Shown here in pieces: positions 48,050 to 58,386 of a stretch of 64,000 nucleotides of DNA. The notes under the pieces are model-generated. The model made no database searches. It was not told where the DNA came from and saw nothing but the letters and a program-made list of their open reading frames with translations. How positions within the stretch are numbered: the stretch's first letter is position 1; every line of letters starts with the position of its first letter. The translations under genes and the position numbers were made by a program. The DNA comes from Salinibacterium sp. ZJ70 (GTDB lineage Bacteria; Actinomycetota; Actinomycetes; Actinomycetales; Microbacteriaceae): positions 310,001 through 374,000 of the forward strand of contig NZ_CP061770.1 in assembly GCF_011751865.2 (NCBI RefSeq), read 5' to 3'.

Positions 48050-48080
48050 TGTGTTGGCACTCTCGAATGGAGTGTGCCAA
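48026..48080 (+). promoter_or_regulatory. CIRCE-like heat-shock operator elements
   Basis: GAGTG-CTAA-CACTC (48026-48039) sits in the promoter spacer. TTGGCAC (48054-48060) and GTGCCAA (48074-48080) form a second inverted repeat; with the next two bases its left arm reads TTGGCACTC. These are the half-site words of the HrcA/CIRCE operator (GCACTC and GAGTGC), but the spacing is not the classical N9. Repression by HrcA is likely and inferred. Confidence 0.55.
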
Positions 48081-48108
48081 ACCCTGAGTCTTCAGAAAGA
48101 GGTCACAC

Positions 48109-48405
48109 GTGTCGGTCTCCATCAAGCCGCTCGAGGATCGCATCGTCATCAAGCAGGTCGACGCCGAGCAGGTCACCGCTTCGGGTCTGGTCATTCCGGA
48201 CACCGCGAAGGAGAAGCCCCAGGAGGGCGAGGTCGTGGCTGTCGGCCCCGGTCGCATCGACGACAACGGCAACCGCGTTCCGCTCGACGTCGCAGTCGGC
48301 GACAAGGTCATCTACTCGAAGTACGGCGGCACCGAGGTCAAGTTCGGCGGGGAGGACTTCCTCGTCCTCTCGGCACGCGACGTGCTGGCGGTCGTCGTCC
48401 GCTGA
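48109..48405 (+). CDS. groES: Co-chaperonin GroES
   Basis: 98 residues from GTG. The mobile loop is [14 protein letters not shown] and the dome region and C-terminus ([11 protein letters not shown]) are complete. AGAAAGAGG lies upstream. GroES caps the GroEL chamber. No groEL follows; a terminator does, so its partner must be encoded elsewhere. Confidence 0.96.
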   Translation: MSVSIKPLEDRIVIKQVDAEQVTASGLVIPDTAKEKPQEGEVVAVGPGRIDDNGNRVPLDVAVGDKVIYSKYGGTEVKFGGEDFLVLSARDVLAVVVR

Positions 48406-48440
48406 TGCATCTTCCCAGGATGTCTTCGTCGACATCCTGC

Positions 48441-48476
48441 CGAAAGGCCCCGTTGGTCCGCCAACGGGGCCTTTCG
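48441..48476 (+). terminator. groES terminator, 16-bp perfect stem
   Basis: CGAAAGGCCCCGTTGG (48441-48456) pairs with CCAACGGGGCCTTTCG (48461-48476) around TCCG. Confidence 0.85.
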
Positions 48477-48502
48477 CGTCGGTGAGGAGTCATCCTGAGC
48501 GA

Positions 48503-48508
48503 TACCCT
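48503..48508 (+). promoter_or_regulatory. -10 box for leaderless rarD
   Basis: TACCCT, 6 bases before the GTG at 48515. Confidence 0.5.
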
Positions 48509-48514
48509 CGCAGG

Positions 48515-49453
48515 GTGACTGCGCCCGACCCCGCACCCAGACGCCTCGGCGCATCCGGAGCCGGACTCCTTCAGGCGATCGGCGCATACGGCCTCTGGGG
48601 ATTCCTGCCGCTCTTCTTCCTGGCGCTCGCGCCTGCGAGCTCGTGGGAGATCGTCGCCTTCCGCATCCTCATGTCGCTCGGATTCTGCGTGATCCTGCTC
48701 ATGGTCACGCGCGGATGGGCTGCGTTCATCGCTCTCGCGCGGCAGCCGCGGGTGCTGCTCGCGATGGGCATCGCCGGGGTGCTCATCTACGTCAACTGGC
48801 AGATCTTCATCATCGCGACGCTCTCGGGGCATGTCGTCGAGAGCTCGCTCGGGTACTTCATCAACCCGCTCATCACGGTCGCTCTCGGGGTGATCCTGCT
48901 GCGCGAGCGTCTGCGGCCGCTGCAGTGGGTCGCGGTCGGCATCTCGCTCGTCGCGATCCTCGTGATCGCGATCGGCTACGGCGCATTCCCGTGGATCGCG
49001 CTCTCGCTCGCACTCACCTTCGGCTTCTACGGGTACATCAAGAAGCGTGTCGGAGGTCAGATCGACGCCGTCAGCGGGCTCACGCTCGAGACGGCATGGC
49101 TCACACCCGTCGCGATCGTGCAGCTCGTCATCACGGGTGCGACGGTCGGGCTCACGGTCGGCAACGTCAGCCCCCTGCACACCGTGCTCATGATCACCAC
49201 GGGAGTCGCCACCGCGGTGCCCCTGCTGCTGTTCGCATCCGCCGCGCGGCGCCTTCCGCTCGTCGCGCTCGGGCTCACGCAGTACCTCGCGCCCACCCTG
49301 CAGTTCATCGTCGGCGTCGCGCTGCTCGGCGAGCCCATGCCGCTCGGGCGCTGGATCGGGTTCGCGCTCGTCTGGGTCGCGCTCGTCGTCCTCACGGTCG
49401 ACATGGTGCGCGCCGCGCGCGCGGGTCGCCGCGCCTCCGTTCCCGTCGCCTGA
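48515..49453 (+). CDS. rarD: RarD-type EamA-family permease
   Basis: 312 residues, ten membrane helices in two EamA halves. GLLQAIGAYGLWGFLPLFF, the WQIFIIA stretch and SLGYFINPLITVALGVILLRERLRPLQW are typical of RarD. The substrate is not established for the family. GTG at 48515 is chosen because it starts the family sequence and follows a -10 box; the longer frame overlaps groES. Confidence 0.9.
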   Translation: MTAPDPAPRRLGASGAGLLQAIGAYGLWGFLPLFFLALAPASSWEIVAFRILMSLGFCVILLMVTRGWAAFIALARQPRVLLAMGIAGVLIYVNWQIFIIATLSGHVVESSLGYFINPLITVALGVILLRERLRPLQWVAVGISLVAILVIAIGYGAFPWIALSLALTFGFYGYIKKRVGGQIDAVSGLTLETAWLTPVAIVQLVITGATVGLTVGNVSPLHTVLMITTGVATAVPLLLFASAARRLPLVALGLTQYLAPTLQFIVGVALLGEPMPLGRWIGFALVWVALVVLTVDMVRAARAGRRASVPVA

Positions 49454-49508
49454 CGACACGGTAGTGTCACCGCGTGGCCGGACGCCGGCCGTTGAGGAAG
49501 GACCCCGG

Positions 49509-50771
49509 ATGCCCCGCGCTCGCGCCGCCCGCCTCCCCGCGCTCGCCGCCGCCGCGGCGGTGACGCTGCTTCTCGCGGCGTGCACGCCGGAGGCGATCGA
49601 GCCCACGCCCACACCCACCCCGGTCGAGACGATCGCCCCCAGCGGCGACGGAATCCTGCGCATCGGCACCCTCTTCCCCACGACGGGGGCGACGGCATTC
49701 ATCGGCGCCGCGCAGGTCGCCGGTGTCAACGCCGCCGTCCGCGAGCTCAACCAGTCCGGCGGCGTTCTCGGGGCCCCCGTCGAGGTGTACAACCGCGACT
49801 CCGGCGATGCCAGCACCGAGACCCTCGAGGCGTCCTTCGCCGCCCTCCTCGAGCGAGGCGTCGACGTCATCGTCGGCCCCTCCTCCTCGGTGCTCGCCGA
49901 ACGGATCCTGCCGCTCGCCGCCGACGCCGGGATCCCCGTCATCACGCCCGCGGCCACCTACCCGCGGCTCACGGAGATCGACTCCGACGGCTGGCTGTTC
50001 CGCACCATCCCGTCGTACGCCCACCAGGGCACGGCCCTCGGATTCGTGCTTCCGGATGCAGGAGCGTCGTCCGTCGCCCTCGTCGCCACGAGCGACCCCG
50101 TCGCCGCGTCGATCGAGGCGCCGCTCGAGGCCGCTCTCGCCGAGAACGGGGGCGAGCTCGTCGCCTCGGTGGCCGTGGCGAACGCGGCGGGTGTCGCAGC
50201 CGCAGTCACCCAGGTGAAGAAGGCCGCCCCCGACGCCGTCGTGCTCGCCACCCCCGACAACGGCGAGCTCACGCTCGCCCTCATCGCCGCGCTGCGCGAT
50301 GCACGACTCGGCGGCGCCAAGCTGTGGCTCACGAGCCAGAACCTCGCCGACTACTCGCAGGCTCTGCCCGCCGGCACCCTCGACGGGGCCACGGGCCTTC
50401 TCGAAGGCGCACAGCCCGACGACGCATTCATCGCCAAGCTCAAGGTCGAGGACCCGGGGCTCGGCGATGTGCGCTACGCCGCCGAGTCGTTCGATGCCGT
50501 CGTGCTCGCCGCCCTCGCTGCGACGCTCGCGGGCGACGATGGAGGGGCATCGATCCGCTCCCGCCTCATCGACGCGACGCGCGACGGCATCCGCTGCTCG
50601 AGCTTCGGCGAATGCCTCGACGTGCTCGAGACGGAGGACGACATCGCCTACGAGGGCATCGTCGGACCGCTGCGTCTGGATGACGCCGGCGATCCCACCC
50701 TCGCCGGTTACGGCCTCTACGGATACGGCGCAGGCAACACCTTCAGCCGCACCGGCACCGCTCAAGGCTGA
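49509..50771 (+). CDS. LivJ-type ABC substrate-binding lipoprotein 1
   Basis: 420 residues. Signal peptide with lipobox LAAC (Cys25), then a type I periplasmic-binding fold (ILRIGTLFPTTGATAFIGAAQVAG to the YEGIVGPLRLDDAGD end). It would deliver branched-chain amino acids, other amino acids or urea to a Liv-type permease. GAGGAAGGA before ATG 49509 decides the start. A GGCCGG/CCGGCC hairpin at 49476-49490 and TAGTGT (49462-49467) lie upstream. A second binding protein follows. Confidence 0.88.
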   Translation: MPRARAARLPALAAAAAVTLLLAACTPEAIEPTPTPTPVETIAPSGDGILRIGTLFPTTGATAFIGAAQVAGVNAAVRELNQSGGVLGAPVEVYNRDSGDASTETLEASFAALLERGVDVIVGPSSSVLAERILPLAADAGIPVITPAATYPRLTEIDSDGWLFRTIPSYAHQGTALGFVLPDAGASSVALVATSDPVAASIEAPLEAALAENGGELVASVAVANAAGVAAAVTQVKKAAPDAVVLATPDNGELTLALIAALRDARLGGAKLWLTSQNLADYSQALPAGTLDGATGLLEGAQPDDAFIAKLKVEDPGLGDVRYAAESFDAVVLAALAATLAGDDGGASIRSRLIDATRDGIRCSSFGECLDVLETEDDIAYEGIVGPLRLDDAGDPTLAGYGLYGYGAGNTFSRTGTAQG

Positions 50772-50911
50772 CCGTCGGAGCGGTGCGAAAACCGTTATAG
50801 ACCGTTAGCACATCGCAACACCGCCGAAACACGAGTACCACTAGGTTTGACCCAACCCGAAGCGGGGTGAGCGTCATTCCGTTCCGGGATCCATACACAC
50901 CTAGGAGCACT
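50772..50911 (+). other. Gap between the two binding-protein genes with ACCGTTA direct repeat
   Basis: ACCGTTA occurs twice 10 bases apart near 50791-50807, followed by TAGGTT (50842-50847) and TTGACC (50847-50852) that could be promoter parts. No gene is visible. The repeat may be a regulator site for the second gene. Confidence 0.35.
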
Positions 50912-52258
50912 ATGAACGTCTTCACTCGTTCGCACGGCGGCAAGACGATGGCGGGTATCGCCATGGTCGGCGCCAGCGTCCTCGTCCTCAGTGGCTGCAC
51001 CACGACTTCCGGCGATGGCGACGAACAGGGCAACGCCTTCAAGTTCCCCATCGACTGCAGCGCTGCGGCCCCCGCATCGTACACGCCGGAATACGCCTCC
51101 ACCTCGACGGGTCCCGCCACCGACCTGACGTTCAACATCGGAACCGCGCTTCCCGTCACCGGCAACCTCGCCTTCCTCGGCCCGCCCGAGATCTCGGCCA
51201 CCGAGTACGCGGCGTCCGTCGTGAACGAGGCGGCCAAGGGCGTCACCATCAACCTGATCCAGGGCGACTCCGGCGACACCGACAACAAGGCTTACGAGAC
51301 CGAGATCCCGCGTCTGCTCAACGCCGGCGCGACCGCGATCGTCGGCGCCGCGTCGTCGGGCACCTCGCTGCAGTTCATCGACTCGGTCATCGCCGCGAAC
51401 GCCATCCAGTTCTCGCCGGCCAACACCTCGGCTGCCTTCACCGGCTACGAGGACAACGGCCTCTACTGGCGCACCGCCCCCTCAGACGTTCTCCAGGGCG
51501 AGGTGCTCGGCAACCTCATCGCGAGCGACGGCAACGAGACCCTCGGTCTCATGATCCTCAACGACTCGTACGGCACCGGTCTCGCGTGCTTCGCCAAGGA
51601 GGCCTTCGAGGCCGCCGGCGGCGAGGTCGTCTCCGCGTCGCTCTACAACACGGGTGACACGAACTTCTCGGCTCAGGTCGAGGATGTTCTCGCGGCCGAC
51701 CCCGACGCGATCGCGCTGATCACGTTCGACGAGGTCAAGACGATCATCCCCGAGCTCGTGGGTGCGGGCGTCGCGCCCGAGAAGTTCTACTTCGTGGACG
51801 GCAACCTCGCCAACTTCGGCACCGACCTCGAAGAGGGCACCCTCGAGGGTGCCAAGGGCACCTACCCGGCGGTCGACCCTGCGTCGATCGAGGAGTTCCG
51901 CTCGGCGCTCGACGCGTTCTGGACGGCCCGTGGCAACGAGCCGCTCAAGGACTTCACCTACGCGCCTGAGTCGTACGACGCCGTGATCCTGCTTGCGCTC
52001 GCCGCACTCAAGGCTGGCTCCGCTGCCGGCCCCGACGTGGCTGCGAACCTGCAGGAGGTCTCGGGTGGTTCCGGTGACGGCACCAAGTGCACCACGTACG
52101 CGGAGTGCGCCGACATCATCATCGCGGGCGGCGTCGCCGACTACGACGGCGTCTCGGGTCCGATCACGTTCGACGAGGTCGGCGACCCGACCGAGGCGTC
52201 GATCGGCATCTTCCAGTACGGCCCCGACAACAACTACGAGTTCCTGAGCGTGGGCTGA
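50912..52258 (+). CDS. LivJ-type ABC substrate-binding lipoprotein 2
   Basis: 448 residues. Lipobox LSGC (Cys29). The mature domain resembles the first binding protein: FNIGTALPVTGNLAFLGPPEI, then the GDTNFSAQVEDVLAADPDAIALITFDE hinge part and a SGPITFDEVGDP end. CTAGGAG before the ATG decides the start. It converges with livHMGF, which must be its transporter or one of them. The two receptors probably differ in ligand. Confidence 0.9.
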   Translation: MNVFTRSHGGKTMAGIAMVGASVLVLSGCTTTSGDGDEQGNAFKFPIDCSAAAPASYTPEYASTSTGPATDLTFNIGTALPVTGNLAFLGPPEISATEYAASVVNEAAKGVTINLIQGDSGDTDNKAYETEIPRLLNAGATAIVGAASSGTSLQFIDSVIAANAIQFSPANTSAAFTGYEDNGLYWRTAPSDVLQGEVLGNLIASDGNETLGLMILNDSYGTGLACFAKEAFEAAGGEVVSASLYNTGDTNFSAQVEDVLAADPDAIALITFDEVKTIIPELVGAGVAPEKFYFVDGNLANFGTDLEEGTLEGAKGTYPAVDPASIEEFRSALDAFWTARGNEPLKDFTYAPESYDAVILLALAALKAGSAAGPDVAANLQEVSGGSGDGTKCTTYAECADIIIAGGVADYDGVSGPITFDEVGDPTEASIGIFQYGPDNNYEFLSVG

Positions 52259-52283
52259 TCCCCACTCTCTGAGCTCCAACGGG

Positions 52284-52309
52284 CGGCCCCGGTCTTCGGA
52301 CCGGGGCCG
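52284..52309 (+). terminator. Terminator with TTCG loop after binding protein 2
   Basis: CGGCCCCGGTC (52284-52294) pairs with GACCGGGGCCG (52299-52309) around TTCG, a very stable tetraloop. Confidence 0.8.
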
Positions 52310-52426
52310 TTCCGCGTTCCCCGCCCCGGGAGTCCGCCCGGCCCACCCGTCATCCTCCCCCGAGGAGCGTCTCGTCCGCCCGCGGCTGCAGGGAAGCTCG
52401 CGCTGGGGGATGGCAGGGCGGGCACA

Positions 52427-52467
52427 GCGAAGCGCCCCGCCTCCGGGAAGGAGACGGGGCGCTTCGC
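52427..52467 (-). terminator. Terminator of the livHMGF operon
   Basis: GCGAAGCGCCCCG (52427-52439) pairs with CGGGGCGCTTCGC (52455-52467), and CTCC pairs with GGAG further in. It lies just beyond the livF stop on the minus strand. Confidence 0.75.
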
Positions 52468-52479
52468 GAGCGGGGTGCC

Positions 52480-53223
52480 TCAGGCGCCGAGCGTGCCCAG
52501 GTACAGGCCGATGACCTTCGGATCGGACAGCAGCTCGCGTCCGGTGCCCGTGTAGGCATCGCGGCCTTGGTCGAGCACGTAGCCGCGGTCGCAGATCTGC
52601 AGGCAGCGTCGCGCGTTCTGCTCGACCATGATCGTGGTCACGCCGGCCTTGTTGATCTCGGAGACGCGCAGGAACGCCTCGTCCTGACGCGACGGCGAGA
52701 GTCCGGCCGACGGCTCGTCGAGGAGAAGCACGTGCGGGTCCATCATGAGCGCGCGCCCCATGGCGACCATCTGCCGCTCGCCGCCCGAGAGCGAACCGGC
52801 GCGCTGCTGGAGCCGCTTGCCGAGGTCGGGGAAGATCGATGTCACGAACTCCGTGCGCTCGGCGACCGCAGACGGCCGCTGGAAAGCGCCCATCTGCAGG
52901 TTCTCGGCGATGGTGAGGCTCGGGAACACGTTGTTCGTCTGCGGCACCAAGCCGACGCCGCGCGCCACGAGCTTGTTGGCGCGGAGCCCCGTGATGTCGT
53001 CGCCGTTGAGGAAGACGTTGCCGGAGCGCACCTTCACCTGGCCGAAGATCGCCTTCAGCATCGTGGACTTGCCGGCGCCGTTCGGGCCGATGATGCCGAT
53101 CAGCTCGCCCTTCCGGGCGACGAGGTTCGCGCCGTTGAGGATGTTGACGCCGGGCAGGTACCCGGCGGTCACGTCCCGCAGCTCGACGACATACTCGGGG
53201 GAGGCGGTGCCTGCGCTGCTCAC
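52480..53223 (-). CDS. livF: Branched-chain amino acid ABC transporter ATP-binding protein LivF
   Basis: 247 residues. Walker A GPNGAGKST, signature LSGGERQMVAMGRAL and Walker B LLLDEPSAGL are complete. It drives Liv-type uptake with LivG. It overlaps the livG stop by 4 bases. Confidence 0.94.
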   Translation of the reverse strand: MSSAGTASPEYVVELRDVTAGYLPGVNILNGANLVARKGELIGIIGPNGAGKSTMLKAIFGQVKVRSGNVFLNGDDITGLRANKLVARGVGLVPQTNNVFPSLTIAENLQMGAFQRPSAVAERTEFVTSIFPDLGKRLQQRAGSLSGGERQMVAMGRALMMDPHVLLLDEPSAGLSPSRQDEAFLRVSEINKAGVTTIMVEQNARRCLQICDRGYVLDQGRDAYTGTGRELLSDPKVIGLYLGTLGA

Positions 53224-54206
53224 TTGGTGTCCTCCGTGCTGTCGTCCGCCACGGGGGCCGACTCGATCGCCTCGTCGAGTTCCTGAACGGTCTCGGCGAG
53301 CTCCTTGGCTTCTTCAGTGAGTTCGCCTTCGTAGCGGCCGGTGACAACTCCGAGGTCGACGTCCTGGTGGGCGCCGAGGTAGGCGTCGATCACGGCCTTC
53401 TCCTTCATGACCGAGTCGGGCGGGCCTTCCGCCACCACGCGGCCCTCCGCCATGACGACCACCCAGTCGGCGATGTGGCGCACCATGTGCATGTCGTGCT
53501 CGACGAACACGACCGTCATGCCGAGATCCTTGAGGTCGAGGATGTGGTCGAGCAGCGACTGGGTGAGCGCGGGGTTCACGCCGGCCATCGGCTCGTCGAG
53601 CATCACGAGGGTCGGGTCGCTCATGAGGGCGCGCGCCATCTCGAGGAGTTTGCGCTGGCCCCCCGAGAGAGAGGCGGCGAAGTCGCTCTCCTTGGTGTCG
53701 AGCTTGAAGCGCTTGAGAAGACCGCGGGCCTTCTCCTCGATCTCGGAGTCCTGCGAACGCCAGATGAAGGGGAACAGGCTCGAGAGGATCCGCTCGCCCT
53801 TCTGGTGCGGCGCGCCGAGCTTCATGTTCTCGAGCACCGTGAGCAGGCCGAGCGACTTCGTGAGCTGGAAGGTGCGCACCTGCCCCATGCGGGCCGTCTT
53901 ATAGGCGGGGATGCCCGAGAGCGAGGTGCCATCGAACGACCAGGTGCCCGCGTTCGCCTTGTCGAAGCCGGTCAGCAGGTTGAACAGGGTGGTCTTGCCG
54001 GCGCCGTTCGGGCCGATGAGTGCGGTGATCGCGTGGCGCGGGATCTCGAGGTGATCCACGTCGACGGCCGTGAGGCCGCCGAACTCGCGGCGCACGCCGT
54101 CGATGACGATGATCGGATCGACCTTCGCCACACCCGGGGTGATCTCGCCTCGGTGCAGCCCGGTCGCCTTGGCGCGCGGGGTCGGAGCGGTGATGTCAGC
54201 GGACAA
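53220..54206 (-). CDS. livG: Branched-chain amino acid ABC transporter ATP-binding protein LivG
   Basis: 328 residues. Walker A GPNGAGKTT, signature SLSGGQRKLLEMARAL, Walker B LVMLDEPMAGV. The C-terminus (about 275-328) is an acidic tail beyond the usual 255 residues. It overlaps livM by 11 bases. Confidence 0.94.
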   Translation of the reverse strand: MSADITAPTPRAKATGLHRGEITPGVAKVDPIIVIDGVRREFGGLTAVDVDHLEIPRHAITALIGPNGAGKTTLFNLLTGFDKANAGTWSFDGTSLSGIPAYKTARMGQVRTFQLTKSLGLLTVLENMKLGAPHQKGERILSSLFPFIWRSQDSEIEEKARGLLKRFKLDTKESDFAASLSGGQRKLLEMARALMSDPTLVMLDEPMAGVNPALTQSLLDHILDLKDLGMTVVFVEHDMHMVRHIADWVVVMAEGRVVAEGPPDSVMKEKAVIDAYLGAHQDVDLGVVTGRYEGELTEEAKELAETVQELDEAIESAPVADDSTEDTK

Positions 54207-55176
54207 AGGTCAGCTCCTTCTTGTTGCCGAGGATGCCCTGCGGGCGGAAGATCACGAGGAGCATGAGCGCCGCACCGACGAGCACGAAGACGAGCATCTG
54301 GCTCTGCTCGGAGGTGAGGAACGGCAGCCAGCCGATCTTCACGAGCCCGGGGAGCAGGTTCGACAGGAACGCGCGCACGACCCAGAAGAGCACCGCGCCG
54401 AGCACGGGTCCGAAGATCGTCGCCGCGCCGCCGAGGAGAAGCGCCGTCCACACGTAGAACGTCTGCGAGGTGACGTACACGTTCGGGTTCACGTTGGTGC
54501 CGAGGGCCGTCAGGATGCCACCTGCGGCGATGATGACGCCACCCACGATGAGCGCCTGCATCTTGAAGGCGAACACGTTCTTTCCGAGCGAGCGCACCGC
54601 GTCCTCGTCTTCGCGGATGCCGCGGATGACCCGGCCCCACGGGCTGCGCATGAGCAGCCATACGATGGCCACGACGATCGCGATCGTGATGACGCCGATG
54701 ATGATGACCCACCACTCGTCCGCGCTGTAGGTCCAGGGCCCCCAGCCGTAGCGTCCGGGAGGAATCGGGTTGCTCGCGCGGAAGCCGCTCTGGAATCCGA
54801 AGAGGCCGTCGGCGGAGCCGGTGATGTTGCGTCCGGCGGACGTGAGGAACAGCAGACGCACGACCTCGGCGGCCGCGATCGTCACGATGGCGAGGTAGTC
54901 GCCGCGCAGGCGCAGCGTCGGGATGCCCATGACGAGCGCGAAGAGCACGGCGGCGACGAGACCGATGAGGATCGCCAGCGGCCACGGGACGCCGAAGGAG
55001 AGGATCGAGATGGCGAAGCCGTACGCGCCGATCGCCATGAATCCGGCGACACCCATGTTGAGCAGTCCGGTGAAGCCGAAGTGCACCGACAGGCCGATCG
55101 CCGCGAGCACGAAGCCGAGCGTGGTCGGCTGCAGCATCTGCGACGCCGTATTGGACAGGATCTGAAGGAAGTCCAT
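54196..55176 (-). CDS. livM: Branched-chain amino acid ABC transporter permease LivM
   Basis: 326 residues, about nine helices, with the AIGLSVHFGFTGLLNMGVAGFMAIGAYG start and the GRVIRGIREDEDAVRSLGKN ATPase-contact loop. ATG at 55176 is the family start, 5 bases after livH stops. Confidence 0.93.
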   Translation of the reverse strand: MDFLQILSNTASQMLQPTTLGFVLAAIGLSVHFGFTGLLNMGVAGFMAIGAYGFAISILSFGVPWPLAILIGLVAAVLFALVMGIPTLRLRGDYLAIVTIAAAEVVRLLFLTSAGRNITGSADGLFGFQSGFRASNPIPPGRYGWGPWTYSADEWWVIIIGVITIAIVVAIVWLLMRSPWGRVIRGIREDEDAVRSLGKNVFAFKMQALIVGGVIIAAGGILTALGTNVNPNVYVTSQTFYVWTALLLGGAATIFGPVLGAVLFWVVRAFLSNLLPGLVKIGWLPFLTSEQSQMLVFVLVGAALMLLVIFRPQGILGNKKELTFVR

Positions 55177-55181
55177 CGCGG

Positions 55182-56507
55182 CTATCCGATTCTCTCTCGA
55201 CGTCCGAGGATGCCCTGCGGACGGAACAGCAGGATGACGATGAGGACGACGAGCGCACCCACGTACTTGAGGTCGGACGGGATCCACAGGGTCGACACCT
55301 CGACGAGCAGGCCCACGATGATCGCGCCGACGAGGGCGCCCCATGCGGTTCCGAGTCCGCCGAGTGTGACAGCGGCGAACATCAGGAGGAGCACGCTCGT
55401 TCCCATGTCCCACTTGATGCCCGGTCGGAAATACGCCCACAGCACGCCGGCGAGTCCCGCGAGCGCCGCACCCACCACCCACACGACGCGCACGACCGCG
55501 TCGACGTCGATGCCGCTCGCGGCAGCGAGGGAGGGGTTGTCGGAGACGGCGCGTGTGGCGCGACCCATGCGGGTGCGCATGAGCCACCAGGCGAAGATGC
55601 CGATCACGGCGAGCGATACGGCCATGCTGATGACGTCGGTGACCGTGAGACGCACAGGGCCGAGTCCGGGGATCGTCTGAGAGACGGATCCCGGCAGCTG
55701 CGTCGTGCCACCGCCGACGAACATCTGGTAGACGTACCGCAGCGCGAGCGAGAGGCCGATCGACACGATCATGAGCTGCACGGTTCCGATGCCGCGTCGT
55801 CGCAAGGGGCGCCAGAGCCCGGAATCCATCGTGTATCCGAAGAGTGCGGATGCGATGACGGCGAGCGGGATCGCGATCCAGATCGACAGATCGAGCGCTG
55901 TGGTGAACAGCAGCGCCATGAGCGCGCCGAAGGTCACCATCTCACCGTGTGCGAAGTTCGACAGGCCCGTTGTTCCGAACACGAGCGAGAGGCCGATCGC
56001 CGCGAGGGCGAGCATGAGGCCGAAGTTGAGCCCGTTGACCGCGCGCGAGATGAACTGGTCGAGGACCGACACCGTCGTTCGTTCGGCGGCGCCGAGGGTG
56101 AAGTTGCGGGTGACGTTGCTCGTCGCGCCGAACGTGGCCTCCACGCTCGTCTCGAATCCCTGGGGCGCTTCGACGCCATCCGGAAGCGTCGACTCGTCGA
56201 GCGTCACCGTCCAGGTGCCGTCCTTCGTCGGCACGCCGACCGACCAGGCGCCCTTGTCATCGGTGACGTCCTCGCCTTCGAAGTCGCCGTTGGTGACCGT
56301 GATCGTCACGCCCTCGAGGACCTCGCCGGCAGCGCGGACGTTCCCCTTGATCGAGAAGGGGAACTCGTCGTCGGCGGTCGCCGCTGCGGCGTAGCTGGGC
56401 GTGGCGAGTCCGACGAAGAGCGCGGCACCGAACAGTGCGGCGATAACCGGCGACACTGTGCGCTTCCGATGTCGGGTGGTGGTGCGCGGTCTCCGAACGA
56501 TCGCCAC
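55182..56507 (-). CDS. livH: LivH permease fused to an N-terminal Ig-like extracellular domain
   Basis: 441 residues against about 290-310 for typical LivH. The permease runs from about residue 150 (GLNFGLMLALAAIGLSLVFGTTGLSNFAHGE) with the GRATRAVSDNPSLAAASGID contact loop. Before it come a signal peptide (to PSYAAAA, about residue 42) and about 95 residues of a carboxypeptidase-regulatory or SpaA-like beta domain (FSIKGNVRAAGEVLEGVTITVTNG, WSVGVPTKDG). The GTG at 56507 has AGGAGG 6 bases upstream. The first gene of the operon. Confidence 0.9.
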   Translation of the reverse strand: MAIVRRPRTTTRHRKRTVSPVIAALFGAALFVGLATPSYAAAATADDEFPFSIKGNVRAAGEVLEGVTITVTNGDFEGEDVTDDKGAWSVGVPTKDGTWTVTLDESTLPDGVEAPQGFETSVEATFGATSNVTRNFTLGAAERTTVSVLDQFISRAVNGLNFGLMLALAAIGLSLVFGTTGLSNFAHGEMVTFGALMALLFTTALDLSIWIAIPLAVIASALFGYTMDSGLWRPLRRRGIGTVQLMIVSIGLSLALRYVYQMFVGGGTTQLPGSVSQTIPGLGPVRLTVTDVISMAVSLAVIGIFAWWLMRTRMGRATRAVSDNPSLAAASGIDVDAVVRVVWVVGAALAGLAGVLWAYFRPGIKWDMGTSVLLLMFAAVTLGGLGTAWGALVGAIIVGLLVEVSTLWIPSDLKYVGALVVLIVILLFRPQGILGRRERIG

Positions 56508-56670
56508 GGGCAACCTCCTGGTGGGGTGGATGAGCCGAAGGCACTGCTGGTGACGACGGCGACACCTGAGAATGTATTCAGCGATTGTTGCGTCCGAGTT
56601 TCGTGAGCGCAACTTACTCGCGACGAGCGATGCCGGATCGATACCGGTACCGGAGGAGTGCTCGTTACCG

Positions 56671-58241
<1,571 letters not shown>

Positions 58242-58257
58242 CCGCAGAGCGTGAGAC

Positions 58258-58287
58258 CGAAGGGGATGCCGGAAGGCGTCCCCTTCG
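58258..58287 (+). terminator. guaB terminator
   Basis: CGAAGGGGATGCC (58258-58270) pairs with GGCGTCCCCTTCG (58275-58287), with one G-U wobble, around GGAA. T-rich bases follow. Confidence 0.75.
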
Positions 58288-58386
58288 TCGTACCGCGGGA
58301 ACTTCACAGCGAGACGGTTTCCGCATCTATCCACAGATCGGCGACCGAGGGCTTCGGGCCCGGCGCGGAGCAGGCATCCTCGTGCG

